From: Deltaproteobacteria bacterium
GTDB lineage: Bacteria; Desulfobacterota; DSM-4660; Desulfatiglandales; HGW-15
NCBI GenBank assembly: GCA_019310485.1
Contig: JAFDEF010000014.1
Span: 1-64,000 of the forward strand
Direction of reading: 5' to 3'
Length of the DNA stretch: 64,000 bases
How positions within the stretch are numbered: the first letter of the stretch is position 1; every line of letters starts with the position of its first letter. Below, one piece after another: positions 26,611 through 35,799 of this stretch. The notes under the pieces are model-generated. The model saw only the letters and a list, made by a program, of their open reading frames with translations, did no database searches and was not told the DNA's origin. The translations under genes were made by a program, and so were the position numbers.

Positions 26611-27276
26611 ATGCGAACAACATTTATGTATCTTTTTTACAAGTCGCCGTTTGAAAACCTTAAAAGGCATGCTGACAAGGTAAGTGAGTGCGCGAGAATG
26701 TTTTCAAAAGCAGTAGATTGCCATCTGGATAAGAAATGCGAAGAGTTCGATAACCTTACCGACGAAGTAGCGAGGCTGGAATCAGAAGCTGATGCAATAA
26801 AGCGAAACATTCGAGGCCATATGCCAAGAGGCATCCTTATGCCCGTGGACAAGTTTCAGTTCTTTATGTACCTGAGGGAACAGGACAAGGTTCTGGATTC
26901 TGTGGAGGAGTCGCTCTACTGGCTTTCCTACAGACCTCAGGGAGTAGAAGATGAGATTGGAGAAGATCTGGAGTTTCTGGTTAGCAAGGTGGTTCCAACC
27001 ATAGAGAAACTCTCCCCCCTGGTGGACATGGCCATGCGGTTTTTTAAAGGCCGGTATAAGGAGGAGAGGGTCAGAATCAAGTCTCTCATTCGAGATATCC
27101 GCCAGCAGGAACACGAGGCCGATCATCTAGAGCGGGAACTTATACACAAGATTTTTACCACTATTAAGGATCCGCTACAGGTGTTCTTTCTTGTGAGACT
27201 CGTGGAGACGATCGGGTCAATAGCCGACCACGCACAGAACGCCTCGGACATGATGCGAGCTATGATTGCAGAATAA
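26611..27276 (+). CDS. DUF47 (PhoU-like) accessory protein of the Pit transporter
   Basis: This 221-residue helical protein belongs to the DUF47 / TIGR00153 family, structurally related to PhoU and commonly encoded directly after pit. Heptad-rich helices carry the conserved acidic EADAIKRNIRGHMPRG and QEHEADHLERELIHKIF motifs, likely metal-binding. The ribosome-binding site GGGAG and the 19-bp gap to pit indicate co-transcription. It probably gates or regulates phosphate uptake by the neighbouring permease. Confidence 0.9.
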   Translation: MRTTFMYLFYKSPFENLKRHADKVSECARMFSKAVDCHLDKKCEEFDNLTDEVARLESEADAIKRNIRGHMPRGILMPVDKFQFFMYLREQDKVLDSVEESLYWLSYRPQGVEDEIGEDLEFLVSKVVPTIEKLSPLVDMAMRFFKGRYKEERVRIKSLIRDIRQQEHEADHLERELIHKIFTTIKDPLQVFFLVRLVETIGSIADHAQNASDMMRAMIAE

Positions 27277-27325
27277 AGTAAAACCCTATCCTGAGTTTTA
27301 GGCACAGCCTGGGGCAAAAAAGACG

Positions 27326-28070
27326 ATGCGTGAAAAGAAGAGTGCGCGGTTGATTAAACTGCATGCCCCTGATTTTCAAACAAAACAGAGTTTTCTGGGA
27401 GGTGATGCCGCTCAACACCCGAATCACCGCGGGTCATAATAACGAATGCCCTTATGGTTGGTGAGTTTGACGGCCAGGAGAATTGGAACAGGGCGGCTGC
27501 CCTTGGGGTTGCCAACTATGGGCAGATGACTGCCGGGGGATGTATATAGGGCCTCAAGGCATTGTTCACGGTACCTACAGCACCATTTTGAATGCAGGGA
27601 GAACGATGCTGGGCATCCCGGAGAACAGCGATTTGAGGGGGTGCCTTTTCGTCTCCTCCGGGCTGGGGGGTATGATTGGTGCACAGGGTAAAGCGATAAA
27701 AATAGCAAATGGTGTGGGCATTATTGCTGAGGTGGATTGTTCAAGGATAGAGACTAGAAAAGAACAGGGGTGGATCACCGGCATCTCAGATAATGCAGAA
27801 GAAGCTTTCAGGGAAGCAAAAAGATACCAGGAGAAAAAAGAGGGAGCAGCTATTGCCTTCTACGGCAACATAGTTGATTTGCTCGAATGGGAAAAGGGAG
27901 GATCTGCTAAAAGCAGACAGGGCGGCAATGGCCTGCATTGATCCGCATCGAAGGTTTCAGGATCGGGATAACTATGTTTGGATACAGAATGCAGACAGAA
28001 ACAAACTTGTGGTAGGAACCCAGGCCCAGACGAATACAGAAGGAGATCACATTACGCTTCCCTTCGTTCC
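27326..28070 (+). pseudogene. hutU: Urocanate hydratase (hutU) remnant with frameshifts and internal deletion
   Basis: The original start survives: ATG 27326 opens a frame reading MREKKSARLIKL and FLGGDAAQHP. A frameshift near 27425 moves homology to PRVIITNALMVGEFDG and NYGQMTAGG. A second shift near 27542 moves it to MYIGPQGIVHGTYSTILNAG, GLGGMIGAQGKA and AFYGNIVDLLEW (about 27875). A deletion then joins this to a C-terminal-half piece (YVWIQNADRNKLVVGTQAQ, about 27965-28030). Functional urocanases have 550-680 residues, and most of the NAD-binding and C-terminal domains is missing here. It is the first piece of a decayed histidine-degradation operon. Confidence 0.82.
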
Positions 28071-28758
28071 AGATGAGGGCCTTGTAGACGATGTGGAAAT
28101 TGCTCAGAGCATAGCGAAAAAAGCCAGGCACTCGAGCGGGGTGGGGGGATCTTGAGCACGGTAAAGGCAACCAGGAGAGGATCCAAGGAGGCGCTTGCGG
28201 ATTCGGGACTGAAGCGGCTTGATTCAATGCTTGCGCACGGGGTAACAACGCTTGAAGGAAAAAGCGGCTATGGGCTGGATCTTGAAACCGAGATAAAACA
28301 GCTTGGGGTCATGGAAGAGCTGGATAGCGTGCATCCTGTTGACATAGTGAGAACGTTCCTGGGAGCCCATGCAGTACCTGAAGAGTACAAGGGAAATGAG
28401 GATGGTTTTATTGATTTCCTGGTGGGCGAGGTCAAGCCGGAGGTAGCAGAACGAGGGCTGGCGGAATTCTGCGATGTCTTTTGCGAAAAAGGCGTTTTTT
28501 CCATTACGCAATCAAGGCGCATATTGGAGCATGCCAGGAAAATGGGCTTCAAGTTGAAAATACATGCTGATGAGATGGCATCATTGGGTGGAGCCGAGTT
28601 GGCAGCAGAGCTCGGGTGCATCTCAGCCGACCATCTGCTTCATGTCTCTGATAAAGGGATGATGGACATGTCGGAAAAAGGGCTTATTGCTACCCTGCTC
28701 CCTGCTACAGCCTTCAGCCTAAAAGAACCGTATGCAAGGGGGAGAGCCATGGTTGACG
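28071..28758 (+). pseudogene. hutI: Imidazolonepropionase (hutI) remnant
   Basis: Strong imidazolonepropionase homology runs from LSTVKATR (about 28154) through AHGVTTLEGKSGYGLDLETE, TFLGAHAVPEEYKG, CDVFCEKGVFS and KIHADEMASLGGAELAAELG to LLPATAFSLKEPYARGRAM (about 28752). The N-terminal metal-binding HxH region and the C-terminal quarter with its catalytic aspartate are absent. The junction with the upstream piece is out of frame near 28150. The surviving frame fuses into cyclodeaminase sequence and stops at 28790. A stable short product is conceivable, but catalysis is not. Confidence 0.88.
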
Positions 28759-29067
28759 TGGCAGCGTGGCTGCTCTGTGCGGGGCCATAGCGACAAGCCT
28801 CTCAAGCATGGTCGCAGCATTGACATTAGGTAAAAAAGGGTATGAATTGCAAGAGGCGGAAATGCAAGAGATAAAACAAAAGGCCCTGAAGCAAAGAGAG
28901 CCCTGGTGGCTCGCAGTGCAGCACTCGGCGCCATCTACAACGTAAAAATAAATCTTCAATCCATTCAGGATGAAGAGTTTGTAAAATCTTTGATGGAACA
29001 CGCACAGCGTATTGAAAAGGAAGTGGGACTGAGAGAAGAGAAGGTTTTGGCCAAGGTGGGCTTCTAG
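28759..29067 (+). pseudogene. Formimidoyltetrahydrofolate cyclodeaminase (fchA/ftcD C-terminal) remnant
   Basis: Beginning at RGSVAALCGAIATSLSSMVA, this strip matches the cyclodeaminase family: the glycine-rich start, MVAALTLGKKGYE and EMQEIKQKA. A frameshift near 28895 leads to ALVARSAALGAIYNVKINL, KSLMEHAQRIEKEVG and a stop at 29065-29067. Much of the middle is lost. In intact hut operons this enzyme processes the formimino group released from histidine, so its place after hutU and hutI fits the original gene order. Confidence 0.8.
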
Positions 29068-29135
29068 GAGAGGGTTCTGTCTGAGATGTAAGCTCTCGTG
29101 CGATGGTTAAGGAGTGCTCAAAAAGGAGGAAGGTT

Positions 29136-29903
29136 ATGAGAGTGGCAGCTGTCCAGATGAACATTTCCTGGCATGACAAAGAAGCAAACTACAGCAAGGT
29201 GAGCTTTCTTGGTGCGCAGGCAAAAAAGCAAAACGCTGACCTTCTGGTTTTGCCGGAAATGTTTTCTACGGGTTTTTCAATGGAAGCAAGTGTTACGTCC
29301 GAGCCCGCTGATGGCCCCACACCGACTTTTCTCCGTTCGCTCGCCCATGACCTGGAAATCAACGTGGTTGGGGGTTTTGTGCTGGATCAAGGTCCGGGGG
29401 GCAGGCCCCGCAATGTTTCCCTTGCAGTGGATAGAAGCGGCAGGGATCTCGCCATTTATGCTAAGAATCATCTGATCGCGCTTCTTGGTGAAAATGAAAG
29501 TTACGATCCTGGAGATTCGGTTTCGCCTTTTGAAGTAGATGGAATGAAGGGAGCGTGTTTTATTTGCTATGACCTGCGTTTTCCCGAACTTTTTCGCCTT
29601 GTGGCTGAACAATGTGAGCTTGTCATGGTGATCGCCTCCTGGCCTGCAGTGCGTCAGAGTCACTGGGAGTTGCTGTTGCGGGCACGCGCCATTGAAAACC
29701 AATGTTTCGTGGTAGGTGTAAATCGTGTTGGCGACGGTGGGGGCCATAGCTTTTCAGGCGGATCAGCGATCATTGATCCTGTTGGCGAAATTTTGGCCTA
29801 CGGTGGGAACCAGGAGATGCTGGTAGTGGCGGACATTGATACATCCAGGGTGAATGAGGTGCGCGAAAGTATGCCATTTCTCAAGGACCGAAAGGTCTAT
29901 TAA
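29136..29903 (+). CDS. Carbon-nitrogen hydrolase (nitrilase superfamily, omega-amidase-like)
   Basis: This 255-residue cytoplasmic hydrolase carries the nitrilase catalytic triad: glutamate in LVLPEMFSTGFS (about 40-51), lysine in YAKNHLI (about 108-114) and cysteine in FICYDLRFPELFR (about 142-154). The MFSTGFS motif is typical of the omega-amidase/YafV branch, which hydrolyses 2-oxoglutaramate and similar amides. ATG 29136 was chosen for the GGAGGAAGG directly before it; the frame is open to 29103. It lies just after the wrecked hut genes and appears intact. The substrate assignment is tentative. Confidence 0.87.
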   Translation: MRVAAVQMNISWHDKEANYSKVSFLGAQAKKQNADLLVLPEMFSTGFSMEASVTSEPADGPTPTFLRSLAHDLEINVVGGFVLDQGPGGRPRNVSLAVDRSGRDLAIYAKNHLIALLGENESYDPGDSVSPFEVDGMKGACFICYDLRFPELFRLVAEQCELVMVIASWPAVRQSHWELLLRARAIENQCFVVGVNRVGDGGGHSFSGGSAIIDPVGEILAYGGNQEMLVVADIDTSRVNEVRESMPFLKDRKVY

Positions 29904-29928
29904 GGTTGAGAACATATGGTTGGGGAAC

Positions 29929-30102
29929 TCACGATGCTCCCAGGCAAGAAACAATGGATATGAGAGAAGTGCCTGACCAAGAAATGCAGTTCATCGGATT
30001 GATGAGCAAGAACAACGCTACTAGAATTGCAAGAATAGCAACCACAATGCAAATGGCGTTGGTCGTCTTTTCCTCTATGTTTCCTCTCATTTCGGTGACC
30101 AT
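29929..30102 (-). CDS. Possible 57-residue single-span membrane peptide
   Basis: The minus-strand frame starts at ATG 30102, reads MVTEMRGNIEEKTTNAICIV, continues with a clean hydrophobic helix (AILAILVALFLLI, about 22-34), and ends in a Ser/Cys-rich tail. A charged N-terminus followed by one strong membrane span is the usual layout of small membrane proteins. The ribosome-binding site (GAGGA, about 11 bases upstream) is weak and no family is recognised. It is too short for ordinary length filters. Confidence 0.35.
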   Translation of the reverse strand: MVTEMRGNIEEKTTNAICIVVAILAILVALFLLINPMNCISWSGTSLISIVSCLGAS

Positions 30103-30408
30103 CTAAGGAACATCCTCTATCGCATTTTGCTATATTCAAACTGCAATTTCGGTACCAAACTCTGGACGCAATTGCTCGGGGTCCTGTTTTAACCAACATT
30201 TCAAGGAATTATGCGCTTGAACTATGGATCATTTAAGGACAATAAGCTTTCCCGATTGCAGAATACAGCAACAAGCGTACATAAAACACGACATTTACCA
30301 AGACAAAAAGTAAACGGGTATTTTCCCTCAGGCTCTACACAGAGAAGGAGCGGGCTGGTTAAACTCTAAGAAAGAAAGTTAGCGAAAACCAGCGAGCAAG
30401 TAAGAAAA
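30103..30408. other. Gene-free spacer
   Basis: No gene, terminator or RNA recognised between the small membrane frame and the stop of the CoA-transferase gene. Confidence 0.35.
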
Positions 30409-32292
30409 TCAAGACTCCTTAGCGCTTGGAGCTCTCTTTGCAGAAAAATAGCGAACTACTCTCAGAATACCGTCCTCGAGTATATCGCAGGAGTAAGGCC
30501 CCTTTTTTGAAAAGGTCTTGAGCATGGGCACATTATCTTCAAAAAGATAGCCTGCTACTCCTTTAAAGCCTTTGCTTCGTGCATAATTCTCTAGCCGGTC
30601 CTGAAGTAAGCTCCCCAGGCCGAGCTTCTGAAAGTCTTCATGTATGGTATAAGCAACTTCGACGATTCCGGAAGAGTCTCTTTCAACCTCATACCGGCCA
30701 ACACCAATGATACGCTCTAAACCGATCTCTCCCAGGGTGGCTACAAAAGCCATGCGCTCGACATAGTCCACGTTGACCATGATCTGAGCTGTTTCATGGG
30801 GCATACTTCTTACAGGGCGAAAGTACCTGCGATAGACGGTTTCATCCGAATGAGAGTAGAAAAAATCCTGAAGCAACGGTTCATCGGTAGGCTTTATCGG
30901 CCGGATGGTAACATCTGTGCCATCAGAAAGAACCTCTCTTGATTCTTGCTCCTCTGGGTAGGAATGGTTTCGCGTGTGAATAAAGATTTGATCCGGGTAA
31001 ATGTAGGCTAGCCTTTTTGCCTCTTCAAGCAATGCTTTTCGGAAACGGGGGTGTGCTATGCTAATAAGGGCCATCGCCCTTTCTCGGATGGATTTCCCGT
31101 GTAGATAGGCTATGCCGTACTCGGTGACCACATACTGCACGTCACCGCGCGTTGCCACAACACCTGCCCCTTCTTGTAGGTGAGCCCTGATTCTTGATTC
31201 AGTTCCATCCCTGGTTGTGGAGGGAAGAGTTATTATTGATCTTCCTCCGTTGGACATAGCTGCTCCCCTGATGAAGTCAAGTCGGCCACCAACACCGCTG
31301 TAGAAATGAAATCCTTTGGACTCTGAGCAGATTTGGCCGCTTAGATCAACCTCGAGGCAGCTCCCGATTGAAACCATATTATTGTTTTGTGCTATAGTTA
31401 AGGGACTGTAAACATACTCTGCAGGATAGAATGCAACGAGGGGGTTGTCGCGAACATAATCATAGATTCGGCGGGTTCCAATACAGAAACTACAAACCAC
31501 TTTTCCTCTATGAAGTGTTTTGCGCTCTCCGGTGATAATGCCTTCTTGGATGAGGTCGATGAAGGAATCCGATATAACCTCAGTATGCACGCCAAGGTCT
31601 TTCTTGTCTTTCAGGAATGCCAGAACTCCGTAAGGTATGTGTCCAAATCCGATGTGGATTGTATCACCGTCATTAATAAGTTTACACACGTTACGTGCTA
31701 TTTGTTTCCCCACTTCATCGGGTTCGGGGTACAGAAATTCTCCCAAAGGCTCGTCATGCTCTACAAAGTGGTGGATCTTGTGAACAGGAATAAACGTATC
31801 TCCCAGAGTTCTAGGCATATTTCGGTTAACCTGGGCAATTACTACCTTGGCTGATTCAACAGCGGCTTTGACAATGTCAACAGATATACCCAGACTTACA
31901 AATCCGTGGGCATCGGGAGGAGAAGTCTGAACGAGGGCAACGTCAATGGGGGTAATTCGCCGCCTTATAAGTCCTGGGATTTCGGAGATAAATACCGGCG
32001 TATAATCGGCTCTTGCCTGGTTTATAGCTTCCCTGGTATTCGGACCCACAAAAAAGGCATTGTGTCTGAAGCGCTTGTCGAATCTTTTTTCCGTGTAAGG
32101 GGCATTGCCCAAGGTGACAAAATGAATGATCTGCACATCATGGAGTTTGCTGGCCCGCTCAATAAGCCCCTGCACAAGAAAATGAGGTTCAGCGCAAGCA
32201 GTTCCGAGAAAAACTTTGGAGCCCCTTTTCACAGCCCCGAGTGCATGCTCCAGATTTCTCTTTCGTTCATTGTAGGTAACCTTCCAGTTCAC
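30409..32292 (-). CDS. Acetyl-CoA hydrolase/transferase fused to a GNAT acetyltransferase domain
   Basis: This 627-residue two-domain protein begins with an acetyl-CoA hydrolase / 4-hydroxybutyrate CoA-transferase family domain (about 1-440). It has GSKVFLGTACAEP at the start, the catalytic glutamate in GVHTEVISD (about 236), and SIGSCLEVDLSGQICSE and RGAAMSNGGRSIITLPST farther on. A GNAT domain follows at about 465-627 with the acetyl-CoA loop EDFQKLGLGSLLQDRL. Such fusions occur in deltaproteobacteria and clostridia and probably combine CoA transfer with acetylation of a protein or small molecule, perhaps as self-regulation. The ribosome-binding region is not strong. A minus-strand hairpin terminator lies upstream. 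Confidence 0.88.
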   Translation of the reverse strand: MNWKVTYNERKRNLEHALGAVKRGSKVFLGTACAEPHFLVQGLIERASKLHDVQIIHFVTLGNAPYTEKRFDKRFRHNAFFVGPNTREAINQARADYTPVFISEIPGLIRRRITPIDVALVQTSPPDAHGFVSLGISVDIVKAAVESAKVVIAQVNRNMPRTLGDTFIPVHKIHHFVEHDEPLGEFLYPEPDEVGKQIARNVCKLINDGDTIHIGFGHIPYGVLAFLKDKKDLGVHTEVISDSFIDLIQEGIITGERKTLHRGKVVCSFCIGTRRIYDYVRDNPLVAFYPAEYVYSPLTIAQNNNMVSIGSCLEVDLSGQICSESKGFHFYSGVGGRLDFIRGAAMSNGGRSIITLPSTTRDGTESRIRAHLQEGAGVVATRGDVQYVVTEYGIAYLHGKSIRERAMALISIAHPRFRKALLEEAKRLAYIYPDQIFIHTRNHSYPEEQESREVLSDGTDVTIRPIKPTDEPLLQDFFYSHSDETVYRRYFRPVRSMPHETAQIMVNVDYVERMAFVATLGEIGLERIIGVGRYEVERDSSGIVEVAYTIHEDFQKLGLGSLLQDRLENYARSKGFKGVAGYLFEDNVPMLKTFSKKGPYSCDILEDGILRVVRYFSAKRAPSAKES

Positions 32293-32837
32293 TTTAAAAT
32301 ACCCCTGCTTTTTTCATTTGATTTTGGGAAGTTCCTCTCAGAGTAAAGCCTTCTGCTAAAGCACCCCGCCCCTTACACCAATCCGATCGTAGGCTATGAG
32401 GCACTCTGAAGTGGGGTAACAAGCCGGCTCCCTGTTTTCCATGCCATATGCTAAAAAAGAAAAGGCCATGAGCTTTGTTGTTGCTCATGGCCTCCTGTCC
32501 GTTAGAAAAAGGATGGTTCCTAGCCACCTCCCCCGGCTCGAGGCCATGGGGTGCTAAAAAAGCAATAAAAATAAGTGGTGGCGGAAGCAGGCATAAAACC
32601 TAAACCGGTCCTTTTCTTATAGCAGAATATTTTTCTGTTGGATTTCTATCAATTTGCGCACATCAACAAACAAAATTTATAACTGCACTTTTTAATTTTG
32701 TCAAGTTTGTTCAGCAGGTATTATTGGTTTCGCTGGCCACTCGGCGCGTACATAATGACAGCAATAACCCGTGCCCGTTCTATCGCGGCACCACAGGGAA
32801 TCTTTTCATCTGAGAAGGATTCAACGCTGGGGAAATT
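32293..32837. other. Intergenic region upstream of the CoA-transferase gene
   Basis: No gene called. It contains a strong minus-strand hairpin with T-rich tail at 32450-32493. A short frame crosses the hairpin (ATG at 32488, GGAGG just before it) and could be a leader peptide, but no family is recognised. Confidence 0.45.
32450..32493 (-). terminator. Intrinsic terminator or leader attenuator
   Basis: A perfect 11-bp stem, AGGCCATGAGC with GCTCATGGCCT (32463-32473 and 32483-32493), has a 9-base loop. Read on the minus strand it is followed by TTTCTTTTTT. It could end the cNMP-PilZ transcript or attenuate the CoA-transferase gene, whose start is about 160 bp further on. Confidence 0.7.
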
Positions 32838-33530
32838 TCATTGACCTGCTTTAACTTGCCTCAGGTATTCTCCAAGTGCCTCTTTGTCTTTTCTGCTCAT
32901 TTCGAGAAACTTTACCCCCATACCGGGCGGGTATTTGCCAGCGGCTTCTCCTCCACTTCTGGACCAGGCGACTTCGCAGTTGATCTTGAGAGGCTCGGTC
33001 ACACCAGGGAGCTGCAATTTGAGCATAAACTTTTCACCTTGAGGGAGGGGTTTTTCGGTCCTAATAAAGAGGCCGGCAGAACTGATATTTCCCGTGAAGG
33101 CCTTTAAAAACGCACGGTCATCCTTATACGTGAGAGACAGGCTTTTTTGGATCCGCTCTTGTTGCCGCGCGGAAAATTCCGTTATTCTTTGCGTCATTTT
33201 TTCAAATTTCTTGGCCATGGATACGATAATTGCTCTAAAGTCGGATGATAGCTTGTTGAATTCTTCATCCAGGAACTCTCGATCTATGACGCCTAGGGTG
33301 GTTTTGCCGACCGCCACAGCAGTTGCCGTTCTCTTAACTTTGCCAATAAAGCCGATCTCACCAAAGGTATCTCCCGGTTGAAGTCTTTCGACAACAAAAC
33401 GCCTACCGCCTATGGTACGGGATATCTCGACAGCCCCTGAGAGGATCACGTATACCCAGTCTCCAGCGCTACCCTCTTTGATAATAACCTGGCCGTCTTC
33501 GTAAGTTTCCTCGGATGCCAGAGTAAACAT
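32838..33530 (-). CDS. Cyclic-nucleotide-binding domain protein with C-terminal PilZ-like domain
   Basis: This 230-residue protein opens with a cNMP-binding fold (about 1-110): GQVIIKEGSAGDWVYVILSG and a phosphate-binding cassette PGDTFGEIGFIGKVKRTATA. A helical linker (about 100-130) precedes a PilZ-like domain (about 135-228) with GNISSAGLFIRTE. The basic RxxxR loop that contacts cyclic di-GMP in canonical PilZ domains is not clear here, so the C-terminal part may belong to the divergent Myxococcus-type PilZ group. Output is unknown; there is no DNA-binding domain. It diverges from manA. Confidence 0.85.
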   Translation of the reverse strand: MFTLASEETYEDGQVIIKEGSAGDWVYVILSGAVEISRTIGGRRFVVERLQPGDTFGEIGFIGKVKRTATAVAVGKTTLGVIDREFLDEEFNKLSSDFRAIIVSMAKKFEKMTQRITEFSARQQERIQKSLSLTYKDDRAFLKAFTGNISSAGLFIRTEKPLPQGEKFMLKLQLPGVTEPLKINCEVAWSRSGGEAAGKYPPGMGVKFLEMSRKDKEALGEYLRQVKAGQ

Positions 33531-33860
33531 TTTTATTCCCCTTCATAGGGTTCAGCATAAGGGACAAAGGTCACAGATGAACCAGAACTTGCAATTTAAG
33601 CATTACTATAATCCAAAGCCATTTAATAGTCAATAAATCTAAATCCCTCAATAACTTAGCTGCCACTCCGGATTGTTGGGCAACGAAGAAGCCACACTCG
33701 CTTGCCGACAGTTAAGGCCTAGATCTGAAAAACAAATAGCATAATTTTCTAAGAAGGGATAAATTTAGGCCAATGTTGAAAGCAAGACAAGGTTAGTAGA
33801 CTTGTCGCTCTCGACTTGAGGTATTGGGCGGTTCAGAATTTTGCAAGGAAATGGTTAACT
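33531..33860. other. Divergent spacer between the cNMP-PilZ gene and manA
   Basis: AT-rich, with no gene. It should contain both promoters; none matches the consensus well enough to call. Confidence 0.4.
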
Positions 33861-35066
33861 ATGAGTAGAATCGCACCACTGAAAAACCGCATTCAGCAAT
33901 ATGGGTGGGGCTCCAGGGTTTTTATTCCGGATCTGCTGGGACTACAAACCCCGGCACAAAAGCCACAAGCTGAACTGTGGATGGGCACTCACCCCAACGG
34001 CCCGTCAATGGTTTTTTGGAATAGAGGCTGGAAGCCATTGCCCGATGTGGTAGCACAAGACCCGGAAGGCATTTTGGGGAAGGTAGTGGCCAGGAAATTC
34101 TCAAGCCAGCTACCATTTCTCTTCAAAGTCCTCGCAGCAGACAGGCCTCTCTCAATTCAGGCTCATCCGGATCAGGAGCAAGCGCGAAGGGGGTTTGAGA
34201 GGGAAAACCAATTGAAGATCCCACTCAATTCCCCTCGCCGTAACTATAAAGACAAGAATCATAAACCGGAAATTCTTTGCGCCCTCACCCCGTTCTGGGC
34301 GCTTAAAGGCTTTCGGGACATTGAAGAGATTCTGGTAACTGTTGACAAGCTGGGGTGTCGGGCCCTCTCTGAGCTGACAGCACCCCTCAGGGCAAGGTCA
34401 AGATCCGAGAGCCTTCGAGAATTTTTTGCTTCCCTCATGATGATGGGGCACAATGAGCAAGAAAAAGTCCTTTCAGATGTTGTGCAAAGTATTAAAGCAA
34501 ACCGGGGGGGAGATCCGGTTCTTGAATGGGCGCTGAAACTTTCCAGGGATTTTCCAGGCGACATAGGCGCACTGTCACCATTGTTTTTGAATCTTCTCCT
34601 CCTGGAGCCGGGTGAAGCTATCTATCTCCCGGCAGGGGAGCTTCACGCGTATCTTAAAGGAGCGGGTATTGAACTGATGGCCAACTCTGACAATGTGTTG
34701 AGGGGCGGATTGACATCCAAGCACGTGGATGTTGAGGAGCTCTTGAGGGTTTTGAGTTTTTCCAGCGGCAAGGCTCGGATTCAAAGACCGGAAAAACTCA
34801 GGGACGGGGAGTGGGCTTACCGGGTGCCGGCAAAGGAATTCATGCTCTCTGTGATAGCTCCCGGCAAGGGCAGTTTCAAAAGTCCTGAGAAGCGGAGCGT
34901 GGAAATCATGATTTGCACCAAGGGAAATGCATGGATTACTGATTTTGAAACCGGGCAGAAAATTTCGCTAAAGCGAGGAGGGTCGTTCCTTGTGCCGGCT
35001 TCTATCAGGCAGTATCAAATAATGGGGGAGTCAATGATTTATAAGGCAGCCGTGCCCCTTTTCTGA
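33861..35066 (+). CDS. manA: Mannose-6-phosphate isomerase, type I
   Basis: This 401-residue zinc enzyme interconverts fructose-6-phosphate and mannose-6-phosphate, feeding GDP-mannose and surface polysaccharides. Zinc ligands and signatures visible are SIQAHPDQEQA (about 98-108), KDKNHKPEIL (about 134-143), PAGELHAYLKG (about 260-270) and the catalytic arginine region NVLRGGLTSKHVDVEEL (about 280-296). ATG 33861 (AAGGA upstream) gives the usual N-terminus leading into KNRIQQYGWG; the frame is open to 33816. It is convergent with the queuosine-precursor transporter gene. Confidence 0.93.
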   Translation: MSRIAPLKNRIQQYGWGSRVFIPDLLGLQTPAQKPQAELWMGTHPNGPSMVFWNRGWKPLPDVVAQDPEGILGKVVARKFSSQLPFLFKVLAADRPLSIQAHPDQEQARRGFERENQLKIPLNSPRRNYKDKNHKPEILCALTPFWALKGFRDIEEILVTVDKLGCRALSELTAPLRARSRSESLREFFASLMMMGHNEQEKVLSDVVQSIKANRGGDPVLEWALKLSRDFPGDIGALSPLFLNLLLLEPGEAIYLPAGELHAYLKGAGIELMANSDNVLRGGLTSKHVDVEELLRVLSFSSGKARIQRPEKLRDGEWAYRVPAKEFMLSVIAPGKGSFKSPEKRSVEIMICTKGNAWITDFETGQKISLKRGGSFLVPASIRQYQIMGESMIYKAAVPLF

Positions 35067-35097
35067 AAAGTTTTGCCACAGGGTAGCCTGGGGAGAT

Positions 35098-35799
35098 TTA
35101 TCCAGACATCAGCAACGGGTTGAAGTTAGTGCTATGATCAAAAACATCGAGGTTTTCCTTGCGTTTGAGGTAGTTGACAACGGCATATGTTAAAGGGGTT
35201 GCTGCAGCCTCATATGCACATTTTGCAATCCACTGAGTTAAAATGGTGAAAGCCAGGGCACCGGGGGGAATAGTTCCTACAAAAGCCAGGGTGATAAAAA
35301 CAACTGAATCAAGGCCTTCTCCGACAATTGTGGAACCTATGGTCCGAAGCCAGAGCCATTTGCCCCTGCTGGCGATTTTCATTTTTGCCATAATAAAAGA
35401 GTTGGCGAATTCGCCTACCAGGTAAGCCAGGAATGAAGCGCCTAGAAGACGAGGAGTGTACCCCAGAATACGCTCGTAGGCAGGCTGGGCGTGCCAAAAT
35501 GAGGCAGAGGGCAGCTCCTTTCCTATCCAGATGGCTCCCACAACAATAAAGTTGCAAAAAAAACCCAACCAGATGATACGTCGGGCGTAGCCATACCCGT
35601 ACACCTCGGTAAGGACATCACCAGTGATGTAGCTAAGAGGAAAAATGAAAATAGCTGCAGGAAGAACAAGCCCAAAAATGTCCACCAGCTTGACGGCCGT
35701 GATGTTTGCGGCTATCAGGCAAGTAATAAATACCACTCCTGTAACTACAAAATAGTATGAATATTTTTCAGGTTTGTAGCCATTTTCAAGCTGGTTCAT
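35098..35799 (-). CDS. yhhQ: Queuosine precursor transporter (YhhQ/QPTR family)
   Basis: This 233-residue membrane protein has six to seven segments. Family signatures include AANITAVKLVDIFGLVLPA (about 24-42), FPLSYITGDVLTEVYGYGYARR (about 52-73), GEFANSFIMAKMK and GEGLDSVVFITLAFVG. Members take up 7-cyano-7-deazaguanine or queuine for tRNA queuosine. GAGGTG stands 6 bp before the ATG, inside the end of the upstream winged-helix gene, which overlaps it by 14 bp. The overlap suggests translational coupling. Confidence 0.9.
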   Translation of the reverse strand: MNQLENGYKPEKYSYYFVVTGVVFITCLIAANITAVKLVDIFGLVLPAAIFIFPLSYITGDVLTEVYGYGYARRIIWLGFFCNFIVVGAIWIGKELPSASFWHAQPAYERILGYTPRLLGASFLAYLVGEFANSFIMAKMKIASRGKWLWLRTIGSTIVGEGLDSVVFITLAFVGTIPPGALAFTILTQWIAKCAYEAAATPLTYAVVNYLKRKENLDVFDHSTNFNPLLMSG

